DNA of 64,000 bases from Affinundibacterium fentianense (GTDB taxonomy: Bacteria; Pseudomonadota; Gammaproteobacteria; Burkholderiales; Burkholderiaceae_D): the NCBI RefSeq assembly GCF_018139545.1, contig NZ_JAGSPJ010000005.1:231112-295111 (forward strand). The letters are read 5' to 3'. Positions 19,463-27,222 of this stretch are shown piece by piece; the stretch's first letter is position 1; every line of letters starts with the position of its first letter. The translations under genes were made by a program, and so were the position numbers. The notes under the pieces were generated by a model. The model had not been told where the DNA came from. It worked only from the letters and a program-made list of their open reading frames with translations, and did not search any database.

Positions 19463-20545
19463 TTATAAGTGTTCAATCAAATCAGCGGCGGCTTGCACTG
19501 CTTTTGCTGTATTGAGCCAACTTGTCCAGTGCTGGATGTCGGATGTGTCCAAATCTTTAAATAAAGAGTCGGTGATTTCTCGTACAGAGCCTTTGGCATT
19601 GTTTGCATAGCGTTGTTTGAACGCGAGAATTTCGCTTTGCTTTGGATCAAATTCTTCAATCAATTGGTAGAGTAGGGGGGCGGCCACCAGCGGATCAGAG
19701 ACGTATGCAGTGAAGGAATGGGTGTTCGGTTCGACGACAATGCGGGTTTGAATATCACTAAAGCAGTTTTCGTAGTCTGCTTCGGTAACCCATGTGCCGT
19801 TTTGTGGAGGACTAAATCGAGAGATCCAAGTAAAAGGATCCAGTTCATGATGAACATTGAAAAAGCTACTTGTACACCCAGCAGAGCCTGGTTTGACGAT
19901 ACTGTTGTAAGGCGAAGTTAAATGGTTAAAGTGATTCAAAATTCGCGAGACATTTGCGATCATTGTGATGGACCTTAGTTTGTGTTGGCCTATATCTAAA
20001 TTGGAAAACTGGTTCTCAGGATCGCTTTCTGGTCGATACAAAAGATGTAAGGTATCGTGTAAAACAGCGGTGCCCAGGCTGTGCGCTACAACGTGAACTT
20101 TATCTTGGCCATATTCGTTCACGAGCTGGGCTATTTGTTTGCCTAGGCTGACACGGATACTATTGCCGATCAGCGTGGTGTAGAAAATGACGTCTAGCCA
20201 GTGGGTATAAAACATGCTGTCAGAGTTAAAATTCTTATCAAGTCCAATCAGAGTGGCGGTCAATGAGCTGATATCCCCAGCACCCTGAATTGCTGCCAAG
20301 CGGGTTTGAATTGTCTGGCCGTTTTTGGCCATTTTGTTGCGCATTTCATCAAAAAAAACGCTGTAGTTGAATTCGACGAGATCGACGTAATCGGTAATTT
20401 TTTTCTTTTTGAACTTTTCGAATTCTTTCAGGCTAGTGTTGATGCTAGTCACAAATGATTCCCCAAATTTTCCGAGCGCTTGATCAGGCGCCTTCGCGAA
20501 ACTACCCATTCCATGAATCAATAAGACAACCTGTTCTTGTGCCAT
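19463..20545 (-). CDS. Alpha/beta hydrolase (lipase/esterase-like), cytoplasmic
   Basis: A 360-residue protein without a signal peptide. The N-terminal strand VVLLIHGMGS supplies the oxyanion-hole HG, and the nucleophile elbow is VHVVAHSLGTAV (GxSxG-like AHSLG). An acid candidate (HHELDPFTW) and a histidine candidate (VEPNTHSFTAYVSDP) follow in the correct order, so a complete Ser-Asp-His triad is plausible. The substrate is unknown; the fold fits lipases, phospholipases and esterases. AGAGG precedes the ATG. It is the first gene of a two-gene operon with an exported protein, an arrangement also seen for secreted lipase effectors and their periplasmic immunity proteins, although no secretion-system gene is nearby. 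Confidence 0.8.
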   Translation of the reverse strand: MAQEQVVLLIHGMGSFAKAPDQALGKFGESFVTSINTSLKEFEKFKKKKITDYVDLVEFNYSVFFDEMRNKMAKNGQTIQTRLAAIQGAGDISSLTATLIGLDKNFNSDSMFYTHWLDVIFYTTLIGNSIRVSLGKQIAQLVNEYGQDKVHVVAHSLGTAVLHDTLHLLYRPESDPENQFSNLDIGQHKLRSITMIANVSRILNHFNHLTSPYNSIVKPGSAGCTSSFFNVHHELDPFTWISRFSPPQNGTWVTEADYENCFSDIQTRIVVEPNTHSFTAYVSDPLVAAPLLYQLIEEFDPKQSEILAFKQRYANNAKGSVREITDSLFKDLDTSDIQHWTSWLNTAKAVQAAADLIEHL

Positions 20546-21081
20546 TGGGTACCTCTTTCTGCTTCGTTAAGTTAAAAAAATAGCAGCGATGTCAAAAGAT
20601 GGCGCTGCAGACCGAAAATGCTTGATGCACGAACACGGGATTTCATTCGAGGAAACGGTGTATGCAAAGTAGGATTAAAAAAGCAAAAAGACAAGCTTAT
20701 TTTATATTTTTAGGTGAAAACGCTTATCTTATTGAATGCGTAAATAGGAAAAATATGATCTGATTGATAATTTCCACGCACTAGGCGTGCCAAGTTGCCC
20801 GGCATGATTACTCACAGGAAATGGATACAGAGAAGGGGAAAAAACGAAGAATTGGCTAGAAGTTTTTGATGAGCTTGCGATAAATCATTGCTAAAACAAG
20901 ACCTTAGCAAAGCTTTCAGGTATAATCGCGGGTTCTGTCCAAAATTTCCTCATCAAGTGGTTTTTATGAATCGCTTGTTGTTCCTTGTTTGAATTTTCGA
21001 CTCTGGTGAAAATCATTCGAAAATAGGTTTTTGTGGATTCTTTCTCTCTTAGGTTGGTGCAAATTAATTTGGGGGGTGGGG
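20546..21081. other. Divergent 536-bp intergenic region
   Basis: AT-rich spacer between the minus-strand hydrolase and the plus-strand Rieske gene. It holds a perfect TATAAT at 20921-20926, a dyad just upstream of it, and a small stem ATTTTCGA (20993-21000) / TCGAAAAT (21017-21024) in the presumed leader of the Rieske gene. No gene is evident; the only start-like reading in the leader (ATGAATCGC... at about 20967) ends after eight codons. Confidence 0.6.
20888..20926 (+). promoter_or_regulatory. Candidate operator dyad and -10 box for the Rieske oxygenase operon
   Basis: TTGCTAA (20888-20894) and TTAGCAA (20904-20910) form a perfect 7-bp inverted repeat with a 9-bp spacer, ending ten bases before a TATAAT (20921-20926). 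No good -35 hexamer is present, so the promoter may need an activator or be repressed from the dyad. The geometry is visible; the regulator is unknown. Confidence 0.4.
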
Positions 21082-22197
21082 ATGTCCGATCTGGCTTCTT
21101 TGTCTACATTAGCGCGTTCTGACGCGCAACTTCCGGTGCATGTCTATTTTGATCAAGGCTTATTAGAGCGCGAGATCAAACAATTATTTCAATCTGGCCC
21201 GCGTTACGTTGGTCATGAATTGATGGTTCCTAACGTCGGTGATTATGCGACCCTCGCTTCTGAAAACGAAGGGCGTATGTTGGTGCGCGGTAAAGACGGA
21301 ATTGAATTGCTGTCGAATGTTTGCCGCCATCGTCAAGCTTTAATGTTTGGTGGTCCAGGCACGACTGGGCGTGGTAACACGAATCACATTGTTTGTCCTT
21401 TACATCGCTGGACTTACGACCTCAAAGGTGAGTTGATCGGCGCGCCGCATTTCAAAGATACACCTTGTCTGAATCTCTCACGTACACCTATTCAAAATTG
21501 GAATGGTCTACTGTTTGAACAAAACGGTTACAACGTGATGGAAAAGATGGCGAGCTTATCGGTGACCAAGGATTTGGATTTCACCGATTACATGCTCGAT
21601 CATGTTGAAGTGCATGAATGTGATTACAACTGGAAAACCTTTATCGAAGTGTATCTCGAAGATTATCACGTTGAGCCCTTTCATCCAGGCTTGGGTAGCT
21701 TCGTCACCTGCGATGATTTGAAGTGGGAATTTGGCGAAGATTACAGTGTGCAAACCGTCGGCGTACACAAAGGTTTATTGAAATCTGGCTCGCCAAAATA
21801 CCAAGCTTGGCAAGAGCAAGTTTTAAAATTCCGTCGTGGTGAACCACCAAAATACGGCGCTATTTGGCTCACTTTGTACCCGAATATTATGGTCGAATGG
21901 TATCCGCATGTGTTGGTGGTATCAACACTATGGCCGACTGCGACAGGTAAAACCAAGAACGTGGTCGAGTTCTACTATCCAGAAGAAATCGTTTTATTCG
22001 AGCGTGAGTTCATTGAAGCAGAACGTGCGGCATATATGGAAACCTGTATCGAAGACGATGAGATCGGGATGCGTATGGATGCGGGACGTAAGATTTTGCT
22101 CGAGCGCGGTCAAAATGAAGTGGGACCTTATCAATCACCAATGGAAGATGGCATGCAACACTTCCATGAATGGTATCGAAGTAAAATGCAATTCTAA
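21082..22197 (+). CDS. Rieske non-heme iron oxygenase, alpha-subunit type
   Basis: A 371-residue protein of the ring-hydroxylating oxygenase alpha-subunit family. The Rieske 2Fe-2S ligands are Cys81-x-His83 (NVCRHRQ) and Cys105-x2-His108 (VCPLHRW), spaced more widely than usual by a Gly/Thr-rich insertion. The catalytic domain has the mononuclear-iron motif YLEDYHVEPFH (His196, His201). The start at 21082 follows a G-rich site, and the longer frame from 21031 lies in the leader. The substrate is unknown, and no beta subunit or reductase gene adjoins. A strong terminator follows. Confidence 0.9.
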   Translation: MSDLASLSTLARSDAQLPVHVYFDQGLLEREIKQLFQSGPRYVGHELMVPNVGDYATLASENEGRMLVRGKDGIELLSNVCRHRQALMFGGPGTTGRGNTNHIVCPLHRWTYDLKGELIGAPHFKDTPCLNLSRTPIQNWNGLLFEQNGYNVMEKMASLSVTKDLDFTDYMLDHVEVHECDYNWKTFIEVYLEDYHVEPFHPGLGSFVTCDDLKWEFGEDYSVQTVGVHKGLLKSGSPKYQAWQEQVLKFRRGEPPKYGAIWLTLYPNIMVEWYPHVLVVSTLWPTATGKTKNVVEFYYPEEIVLFEREFIEAERAAYMETCIEDDEIGMRMDAGRKILLERGQNEVGPYQSPMEDGMQHFHEWYRSKMQF

Positions 22198-22210
22198 ATA
22201 AATTGAAGAA

Positions 22211-22241
22211 ATGGGGAAGCGATGCTTCCCCATACTTTTTT
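22211..22241 (+). terminator. Intrinsic terminator after the Rieske gene
   Basis: A perfect 10-bp stem ATGGGGAAGC / GCTTCCCCAT (22211-22220 and 22224-22233) with a 3-nt GAT loop is followed by AC and six T residues (22236-22241). This is a textbook Rho-independent terminator. Confidence 0.9.
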
Positions 22242-22290
22242 CTGCTAGTCGTTTGTCAAAACAAATAGTTAATTCAGTTAAAGAGGATGT

Positions 22291-23235
22291 ATGCAAGCAC
22301 TTTGGATGTTGATCGCCACCTTTTTGTTTTCTTTGATGGGTGTCTGTGTCAAGCTCGCCTCTGAGACTTATAACACCGCTGAGATCGTCACGTATCGTGG
22401 TGCGATCGGCGTGATCGGCATTTATTTCCTTATGCGCTGGCAAAACGGTACATTACGCAGCTCCATGATTAAGGGGCATATCTGGCGCGGTATCTTCGGC
22501 GTGACTTCGCTGTGGCTCTGGTTTTATTCAATTTCGAAATTGCCTTTATCTCTATCAGTCACCTTGAGTTATATGTCTTCGATCTGGGTTGCGGTGATTT
22601 TGTTTGCAACTTCTTGGTGGAAAAATCGCGGTAAAGATGTGGTTCATCTTCCACCGCATCTAGTGTGGTCTATCTTGTTGGGATTTGTTGGTGTCGTGAT
22701 GCTGTTGCGTCCGACTATTCGCGCAGATCAATTGTTTGATAGCCTGATTGCTCTATGTTCCGGCTTTATTGCAGCCCTCGCGTATATCCAAGTGCGTCAA
22801 ATGGGTGTCGCTGGCGAGCCAGAATATCGGGTGGTTTTTTATTTTTCTTTAGTCTGTACCGCGATGGGATTGCTTGGTCAATTTTGGCATTTCAATACCT
22901 TTACCGCATCGCAGTTAGCGGCGCATCAAGATCATCAACTGTGGAATGTCAAAGGGATCGCTCTCTTACTGGGTGTTGGTCTTTTCGCGATGATTGCGCA
23001 GTTGGCGATGACACGTTCCTATCGCCTTGGTAATCCTTTAGTCGCGGCGAATTTGCAGTATGTTGGGATAGTCTTTACTAGCACCTTAGACGTGATGATT
23101 TGGAAGCTCAATTTGAGTTGGATCAGTTGGTTAGGAATTGCAGTAATTTTAGCGAGCGGTATGATAGCGTCTTCGTTTAATAGTAATACTGGTACGAAGT
23201 CGGCAGAAGGCGATCGCCCCAGTGAATCTCTTTAA
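22291..23235 (+). CDS. EamA/DMT-superfamily permease
   Basis: Inner-membrane transporter of 314 residues with about ten transmembrane helices in two EamA repeats, the first beginning at the N-terminus (LWMLIATFLFSLMGVCVKLAS) and ending with GFVGVVMLLRP, the second ending with GIAVILASGMIAS. Members export or import small metabolites such as amino acids or nucleobases; the substrate is not predictable. AAAGAGGA precedes the ATG. It is nine bases upstream of the sulfurtransferase gene and probably co-transcribed with it. Confidence 0.9.
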   Translation: MQALWMLIATFLFSLMGVCVKLASETYNTAEIVTYRGAIGVIGIYFLMRWQNGTLRSSMIKGHIWRGIFGVTSLWLWFYSISKLPLSLSVTLSYMSSIWVAVILFATSWWKNRGKDVVHLPPHLVWSILLGFVGVVMLLRPTIRADQLFDSLIALCSGFIAALAYIQVRQMGVAGEPEYRVVFYFSLVCTAMGLLGQFWHFNTFTASQLAAHQDHQLWNVKGIALLLGVGLFAMIAQLAMTRSYRLGNPLVAANLQYVGIVFTSTLDVMIWKLNLSWISWLGIAVILASGMIASSFNSNTGTKSAEGDRPSESL

Positions 23236-23244
23236 GGAAAATTC

Positions 23245-24108
23245 ATGTACACAACTTTGATTAGCGCACAGCAGCTTGCCGTAGAACTGAAGAATCCAAG
23301 CACAGTGGTGGTGGATTGTCGCCATGATTTGATGGACGCACAAGCAGGTAAAAATGCTTACGACACCGGACATATTCCGGGTGCAGTATTTGCTAATCTT
23401 GATATCGATTTGTCCGGTAGTAAATTGGATGCAGCGGGTGTTTTTGCAGGTCGCCATCCTCTGCCTAAGACAGAGGATTTATTAGCAGCTTTGCGCAGTT
23501 TGGGAATCAATCAAGATTCACAAGTAATCGCTTACGATGCACACGGGGGTATGTTTGCCGCCCGCTTGTGGTGGTTGTTGCGATCAATTGGGCACGCACA
23601 AGTTGCCGTGTTGGATGGCGGTATTGCTGCTTGGATTGGTGCTGGTCATGCAGTGCAAACTGAGTCTGTAAGCCTTGAGGCTGGGAATATTCAAGCGAAA
23701 GAAAGTCTGACTAAACAAGTTAATGTGCAGACAGTTTTGCAGAATCTTCAAGCGAGCGCGGATGCCCAATTGCAAGTCATCGATGCTCGTGCCCCAGATC
23801 GTTTTCGCGGAGAAAATGAAACCATGGATCCGGTTGGTGGCCATATCCCCGGCGCCAAAAATCGCTTCTTTAAAGACAATTTGCAAGCCGATGGACGTTT
23901 TAAATCGGCACAAGAATTACGTGATGAATGGCAAGGCTTGATTGCTGATCCATCCAAAGCGATTATGCAATGCGGCTCAGGCGTAACAGCTTGCCATAAT
24001 TTATTGGCATTAGAAGTGGCTGGCTTAGGTGGTGCTGCTTTATATCCGGGATCGTGGAGTGAATGGTGTGCTGATGCGTCACGCCCTGTTGCAAGCGGCG
24101 CGGCGTAG
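23245..24108 (+). CDS. sseA: 3-mercaptopyruvate sulfurtransferase (two-domain rhodanese)
   Basis: Transfers sulfur from 3-mercaptopyruvate to a thiol or cyanide acceptor. The 287-residue protein has two rhodanese domains. The N-terminal one is inactive (VVVDCRHDL, DTGHIPGAVFANLD); the C-terminal one has the active loop CGSGVTAC with catalytic Cys243. The CGSGVTA sequence is the mercaptopyruvate-specific version, in contrast to the CRKGVTA loop of thiosulfate sulfurtransferases. GGAAA lies upstream of the ATG. The gene converges on the ZIP transporter gene seven bases further on. Confidence 0.93.
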   Translation: MYTTLISAQQLAVELKNPSTVVVDCRHDLMDAQAGKNAYDTGHIPGAVFANLDIDLSGSKLDAAGVFAGRHPLPKTEDLLAALRSLGINQDSQVIAYDAHGGMFAARLWWLLRSIGHAQVAVLDGGIAAWIGAGHAVQTESVSLEAGNIQAKESLTKQVNVQTVLQNLQASADAQLQVIDARAPDRFRGENETMDPVGGHIPGAKNRFFKDNLQADGRFKSAQELRDEWQGLIADPSKAIMQCGSGVTACHNLLALEVAGLGGAALYPGSWSEWCADASRPVASGAA

Positions 24109-24115
24109 AAGCTAA

Positions 24116-24892
24116 TCAATGTTGATGCTGGGTCATAAATAACACCAGCATCACACCACAGCTCACCAAGATAATTTGCGGGATTGTTTCTTTGAGCGTT
24201 GCGCGGCGCTGCATTTGTGGCATTAAATCACTGACCGCAATATAGATAAACCCAGACGAAGCGAGTACCAGCACGTAAGGAATCAAATTGCTGGCTTTAT
24301 CCAAAGTGAAATAACCGAGAACGCCGCCGACCACCGCCATCAGGCTGCATAAGAGATTGTAAATATACGCTCGTGTGCGCGAGAAACCCGCATTCAGCAA
24401 CACAATAAAATCACCAATCTCTTGTGGAATTTCATGCGCAATAATCGCCAGCGCGGTCACCATCCCTAATCCCGGATCTGCCAAAAACGCTGCTGCAATC
24501 AAGATCCCGTCGGTGAAATTGTGCATCCCATCACCGATTAGAATCATCCAACCAGCTTTGCCCGCTTCATGCGCATCATGCCCATGTTCATGATGATGCC
24601 CATCGCCTTCGTGGTGATGCGAGTGGCGTAAGATCGCGAACTTTTCCAATAGGAAGAACGCCAATAGTCCACCGAGTAAACAGGCGAACAATGAACGTGG
24701 GTCGGTACCGGATTCAAAAGCTCGCGGCAAGGCGTGTAAGAGGGACGTCGATAACATAATGCCGACGGATAGACTGACCATACGTTCAACGATTTTCGAC
24801 AATAATGTAAAGGAGAAAATCGCGGCAAGGCTAATGCTCAGGACACCAGCAATTGTTGTGGTGAAAATGATGGAAGTGAGAACAGATTGAAT
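24116..24892 (-). CDS. ZIP-family metal transporter, non-standard start suspected
   Basis: Imports divalent metal, probably zinc, across the inner membrane. Clear ZIP features are a His-rich cytoplasmic loop (HSHHHEGDGHHHEHGHDAHE), helix IV HNFTDGILI and helix V IAHEIPQEIGDF, which form the metal path. The first in-frame standard start is a TTG at 24802, but it would remove a well-formed first helix: the frame continues upstream with SVLTSIIFTTTIAGVLSISL and reads IVERMVSLSVG beyond. There is no ATG, GTG or TTG before the stop at about 24925. An ATT at 24890-24892 has GAGG six bases upstream, and that start gives 258 residues, the normal family length. The 24893-25084 gap shows nothing else. 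Confidence 0.85.
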   Translation of the reverse strand: MQSVLTSIIFTTTIAGVLSISLAAIFSFTLLSKIVERMVSLSVGIMLSTSLLHALPRAFESGTDPRSLFACLLGGLLAFFLLEKFAILRHSHHHEGDGHHHEHGHDAHEAGKAGWMILIGDGMHNFTDGILIAAAFLADPGLGMVTALAIIAHEIPQEIGDFIVLLNAGFSRTRAYIYNLLCSLMAVVGGVLGYFTLDKASNLIPYVLVLASSGFIYIAVSDLMPQMQRRATLKETIPQIILVSCGVMLVLFMTQHQH

Positions 24893-25084
24893 TTTATGCC
24901 TCGAACGGGTTGGATCTAGAAGTCAGCAAGTGCAAGGGCAAAAGCAAGAACGACATGTTGACTGCACTTAACAAGGGAACTGATGCCTGTTTGAATCAAA
25001 TTCTACTAATTGCAACTTTGTTGCAATTAGACCACAAGTTGCGCAAATTCGCAATGCAACCATGCCGCTTGCTAGCCTCGGCTT

Positions 25085-25609
25085 TTAATCAGTGGATTTA
25101 CATTTGCTCAGTTTTTCTTTGATCTTTTTAATTTCTTTTACGCGATCTTGGTCTTCCATAAAAATAGGGTCGCCTGTTTTTGTTTCGCCTGTTTTATAGG
25201 GTAAGCCGTTCTCTAAGCTCACCAATTTTTTCTTATTTTGATAACATTTTTCGTCGTCGGCCCGCTCTAGGGTTCGCGCTCTTTCTTCTTGTTCAGCCTT
25301 GAATTTTTGGCGTTCTTTAAACTCGATTTCTTTCGCCCATAAACTCTGGGTCGGCACTTTCGCCTTGGGTTGTTGACCTAAACCATTGGTCACAGGAGTA
25401 ACTTCGACTTCCTTGACTTGCGTACTGCCCGCTGGACAACGGCTCGCCAGAATCTTCCGCCCCTGTGCATCCTTGCATTCAAGAATTTGGGTCTGTGCAT
25501 GGGCGTTTGTGGACATCCCAGTTAATTGGATGCTGAGTAGTGATGCCATTAGGAAACCACCTACTTTCCCTACAGCCTTTTGATTGAATCGATTTTCGCG
25601 CATCAACAT
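25085..25609 (-). CDS. Exported DUF4124-like protein
   Basis: A 174-residue protein with an N-terminal signal peptide ending in NAHAQ, then a short DUF4124-like module (ILECKDAQGRKILASRCPAG) with two cysteines, and a charged Lys/Glu-rich helical tail (EFKERQKFKAEQEERARTLERADDEKCYQNKKK). Such proteins are common in betaproteobacteria, are predicted to be periplasmic, and lack a defined function. The ATG at 25609 has AAGGA at a good distance; a second ATG lies two codons later. It is divergent from the RCC1-repeat lipoprotein. Confidence 0.75.
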   Translation of the reverse strand: MLMRENRFNQKAVGKVGGFLMASLLSIQLTGMSTNAHAQTQILECKDAQGRKILASRCPAGSTQVKEVEVTPVTNGLGQQPKAKVPTQSLWAKEIEFKERQKFKAEQEERARTLERADDEKCYQNKKKLVSLENGLPYKTGETKTGDPIFMEDQDRVKEIKKIKEKLSKCKSTD

Positions 25610-25733
25610 CGATGATCCTTCACATGGGTTTATTGGGAGAAATTAAATACGCGAGACATTTCTATCTTGGCACTTTAGTATTTGAAAAAATGACAAATTA
25701 TTTGACTTTTTTGAAATTAATTAAAGGTCAACT

Positions 25734-25742
25734 TGTTATAAT
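25734..25742 (+). promoter_or_regulatory. Extended -10 promoter of the RCC1 lipoprotein gene
   Basis: TGTTATAAT matches the extended -10 consensus (TGnTATAAT) exactly and lies 38 bp before the ATG at 25781. A -35 hexamer at the usual distance is poor; TTGACT at 25702-25707 is too far away. Confidence 0.55.
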
Positions 25743-25780
25743 TTCGTTCTATTTCTTTTGTCTATTCAAAAAGGTTGGTA

Positions 25781-26983
25781 ATGAAATTAAAGTTGCGTCT
25801 CCTCAGTGCCCCGTCTCTCGCACTTTTATTGAGTGCGTGTGGTGGCGGTAATTATAACGATGGTTCAGGCTCGATAACGCCAGCGTTGCCACCTGTTGTT
25901 CAAGAAAAGCCAAATAACGACGATCGCTTGTCGAGTCATTATCTTCATACCTTGGCATTAGCAACGGATGGAAACGTCTTTGCTTGGGGTGAAAACCAAT
26001 TCGGTCAACTAGGGAATAATACGCTGAACTATTCTACTGTGCCTGTTCGTGTCCTAGGTTTGAGTGCGATTAAAGCCGTGCAAGCAGGTGAACGTCATTC
26101 AGTCGCTTTACATAGTGATGGCAATTTATGGGTTTGGGGTAGTAATGCTAGTGGGCAGTTGGGTATGTCACAGGTGATGGCAAGTCGAATTCCACTTCGC
26201 TTATCTGGGATTAGCGCCGTGAAATCGGTGGTTGCTGGCCAAAATCACACCGTCGCCTTAAAAACGAACGGCTCTGTTTGGGGTTGGGGACGCACTGCAA
26301 CTTCTTACTTGAATTTGCCACAAGCAATAAATGTTCAAAACGTTCAATCTTTGGCGGCAGGTGCCGACTTCACGATCGCGCTGAAGAACGACGGCACAGT
26401 TTGGTCCTGGGGGGCGAATGACGCTGGTCAGCTTGGAAATGGGAGTTATGTGAATTCTAGCGTCCCAGTTCAAGTGTTAGGGCTCACCCAAGTCAAAGCA
26501 ATTGCGGCAGGGGGCGCGCATGTACTCGCATTACGCAATGACGGCACCGTGATGTCGTGGGGGCGCAATCAATTGGGTCAATTGGGTAATGGTGGTCGCA
26601 GCACGAGTAATATCCCCACGGTCGTCGTAGGGTTAAACGCGGTGAAAACCATCGCTGCGAGTGCAGCGAATAGCATGGCTTTGCTCGCTGACGGTTCGGT
26701 CGCGGTTTGGGGTTCCAATCAACAGGGGCAGCTCGGAGGTGGCAGTGCGTCCAGTGCTTTCCAGATGAAGCCTGTTAAAGTCAGAGAGGTGAGCGACGCA
26801 GTATCGATATCCGCTGGCAATGGTTTTAGTTCTGTCATTTTGGCAGATGGGCAAGTCATGGCTTTTGGTTTTAATGGTACGGGTCAGTTAGGAAATAACT
26901 CGACGGCGAGTTCGGCGAAACCAGTACGCGTGGCAGGACTAAGTGGCATAAAAACTCTGAATTTGGGTAAGTCGCAAAATTGA
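25781..26983 (+). CDS. RCC1-repeat lipoprotein
   Basis: A 400-residue protein with a lipoprotein signal (LLSACGGG; Cys is the lipidated residue) and a Gly/Ser-rich linker. It then has about seven RCC1-type blades, recognisable by WG.N..GQLG..: WGENQFGQLG, WGSNASGQLG, WGANDAGQLG, WGRNQLGQLG, WGSNQQGQLG, FGFNGTGQLG. One blade is degenerate (WGWGRTATSYLN). RCC1 repeats form a beta-propeller for protein binding; in bacteria the role of surface RCC1 proteins is generally unknown. The start at 25781 has AAGGT upstream. The 26984-27222 spacer shows no gene. Confidence 0.85.
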   Translation: MKLKLRLLSAPSLALLLSACGGGNYNDGSGSITPALPPVVQEKPNNDDRLSSHYLHTLALATDGNVFAWGENQFGQLGNNTLNYSTVPVRVLGLSAIKAVQAGERHSVALHSDGNLWVWGSNASGQLGMSQVMASRIPLRLSGISAVKSVVAGQNHTVALKTNGSVWGWGRTATSYLNLPQAINVQNVQSLAAGADFTIALKNDGTVWSWGANDAGQLGNGSYVNSSVPVQVLGLTQVKAIAAGGAHVLALRNDGTVMSWGRNQLGQLGNGGRSTSNIPTVVVGLNAVKTIAASAANSMALLADGSVAVWGSNQQGQLGGGSASSAFQMKPVKVREVSDAVSISAGNGFSSVILADGQVMAFGFNGTGQLGNNSTASSAKPVRVAGLSGIKTLNLGKSQN

Positions 26984-27222
26984 ATTTGCTAAACGCACGC
27001 AAGTACCGCTTATCCTAGCTGATGGCACGGTAAGTCGTACTTTGCGCGCTGAGCGGGAGGCGTACTGTCGACTTTGCTTAAGGACAGTGCCAGCGGAAGT
27101 CATCAAATGGGGCCATTGTCCAAAGCTCGCATTCTCTTTTCGTATTGGGTCAGCTTTAATTTAGATCTCCAAGTGAAATTGCTTTCCGGTCATAGACCTT
27201 GCCCGAAACCACAAAGTTGACA

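Noticed and set aside
18316..20545. Full type VI secretion locus
   Set aside because: Only a hydrolase and an exported partner are seen; no VgrG, Hcp, PAAR or structural genes occur in the window.
24910..25122. 70-codon plus-strand ORF between the ZIP and DUF4124-like genes
   Set aside because: It overlaps the ends of both neighbouring genes, begins without a ribosome binding site and shows no domain.
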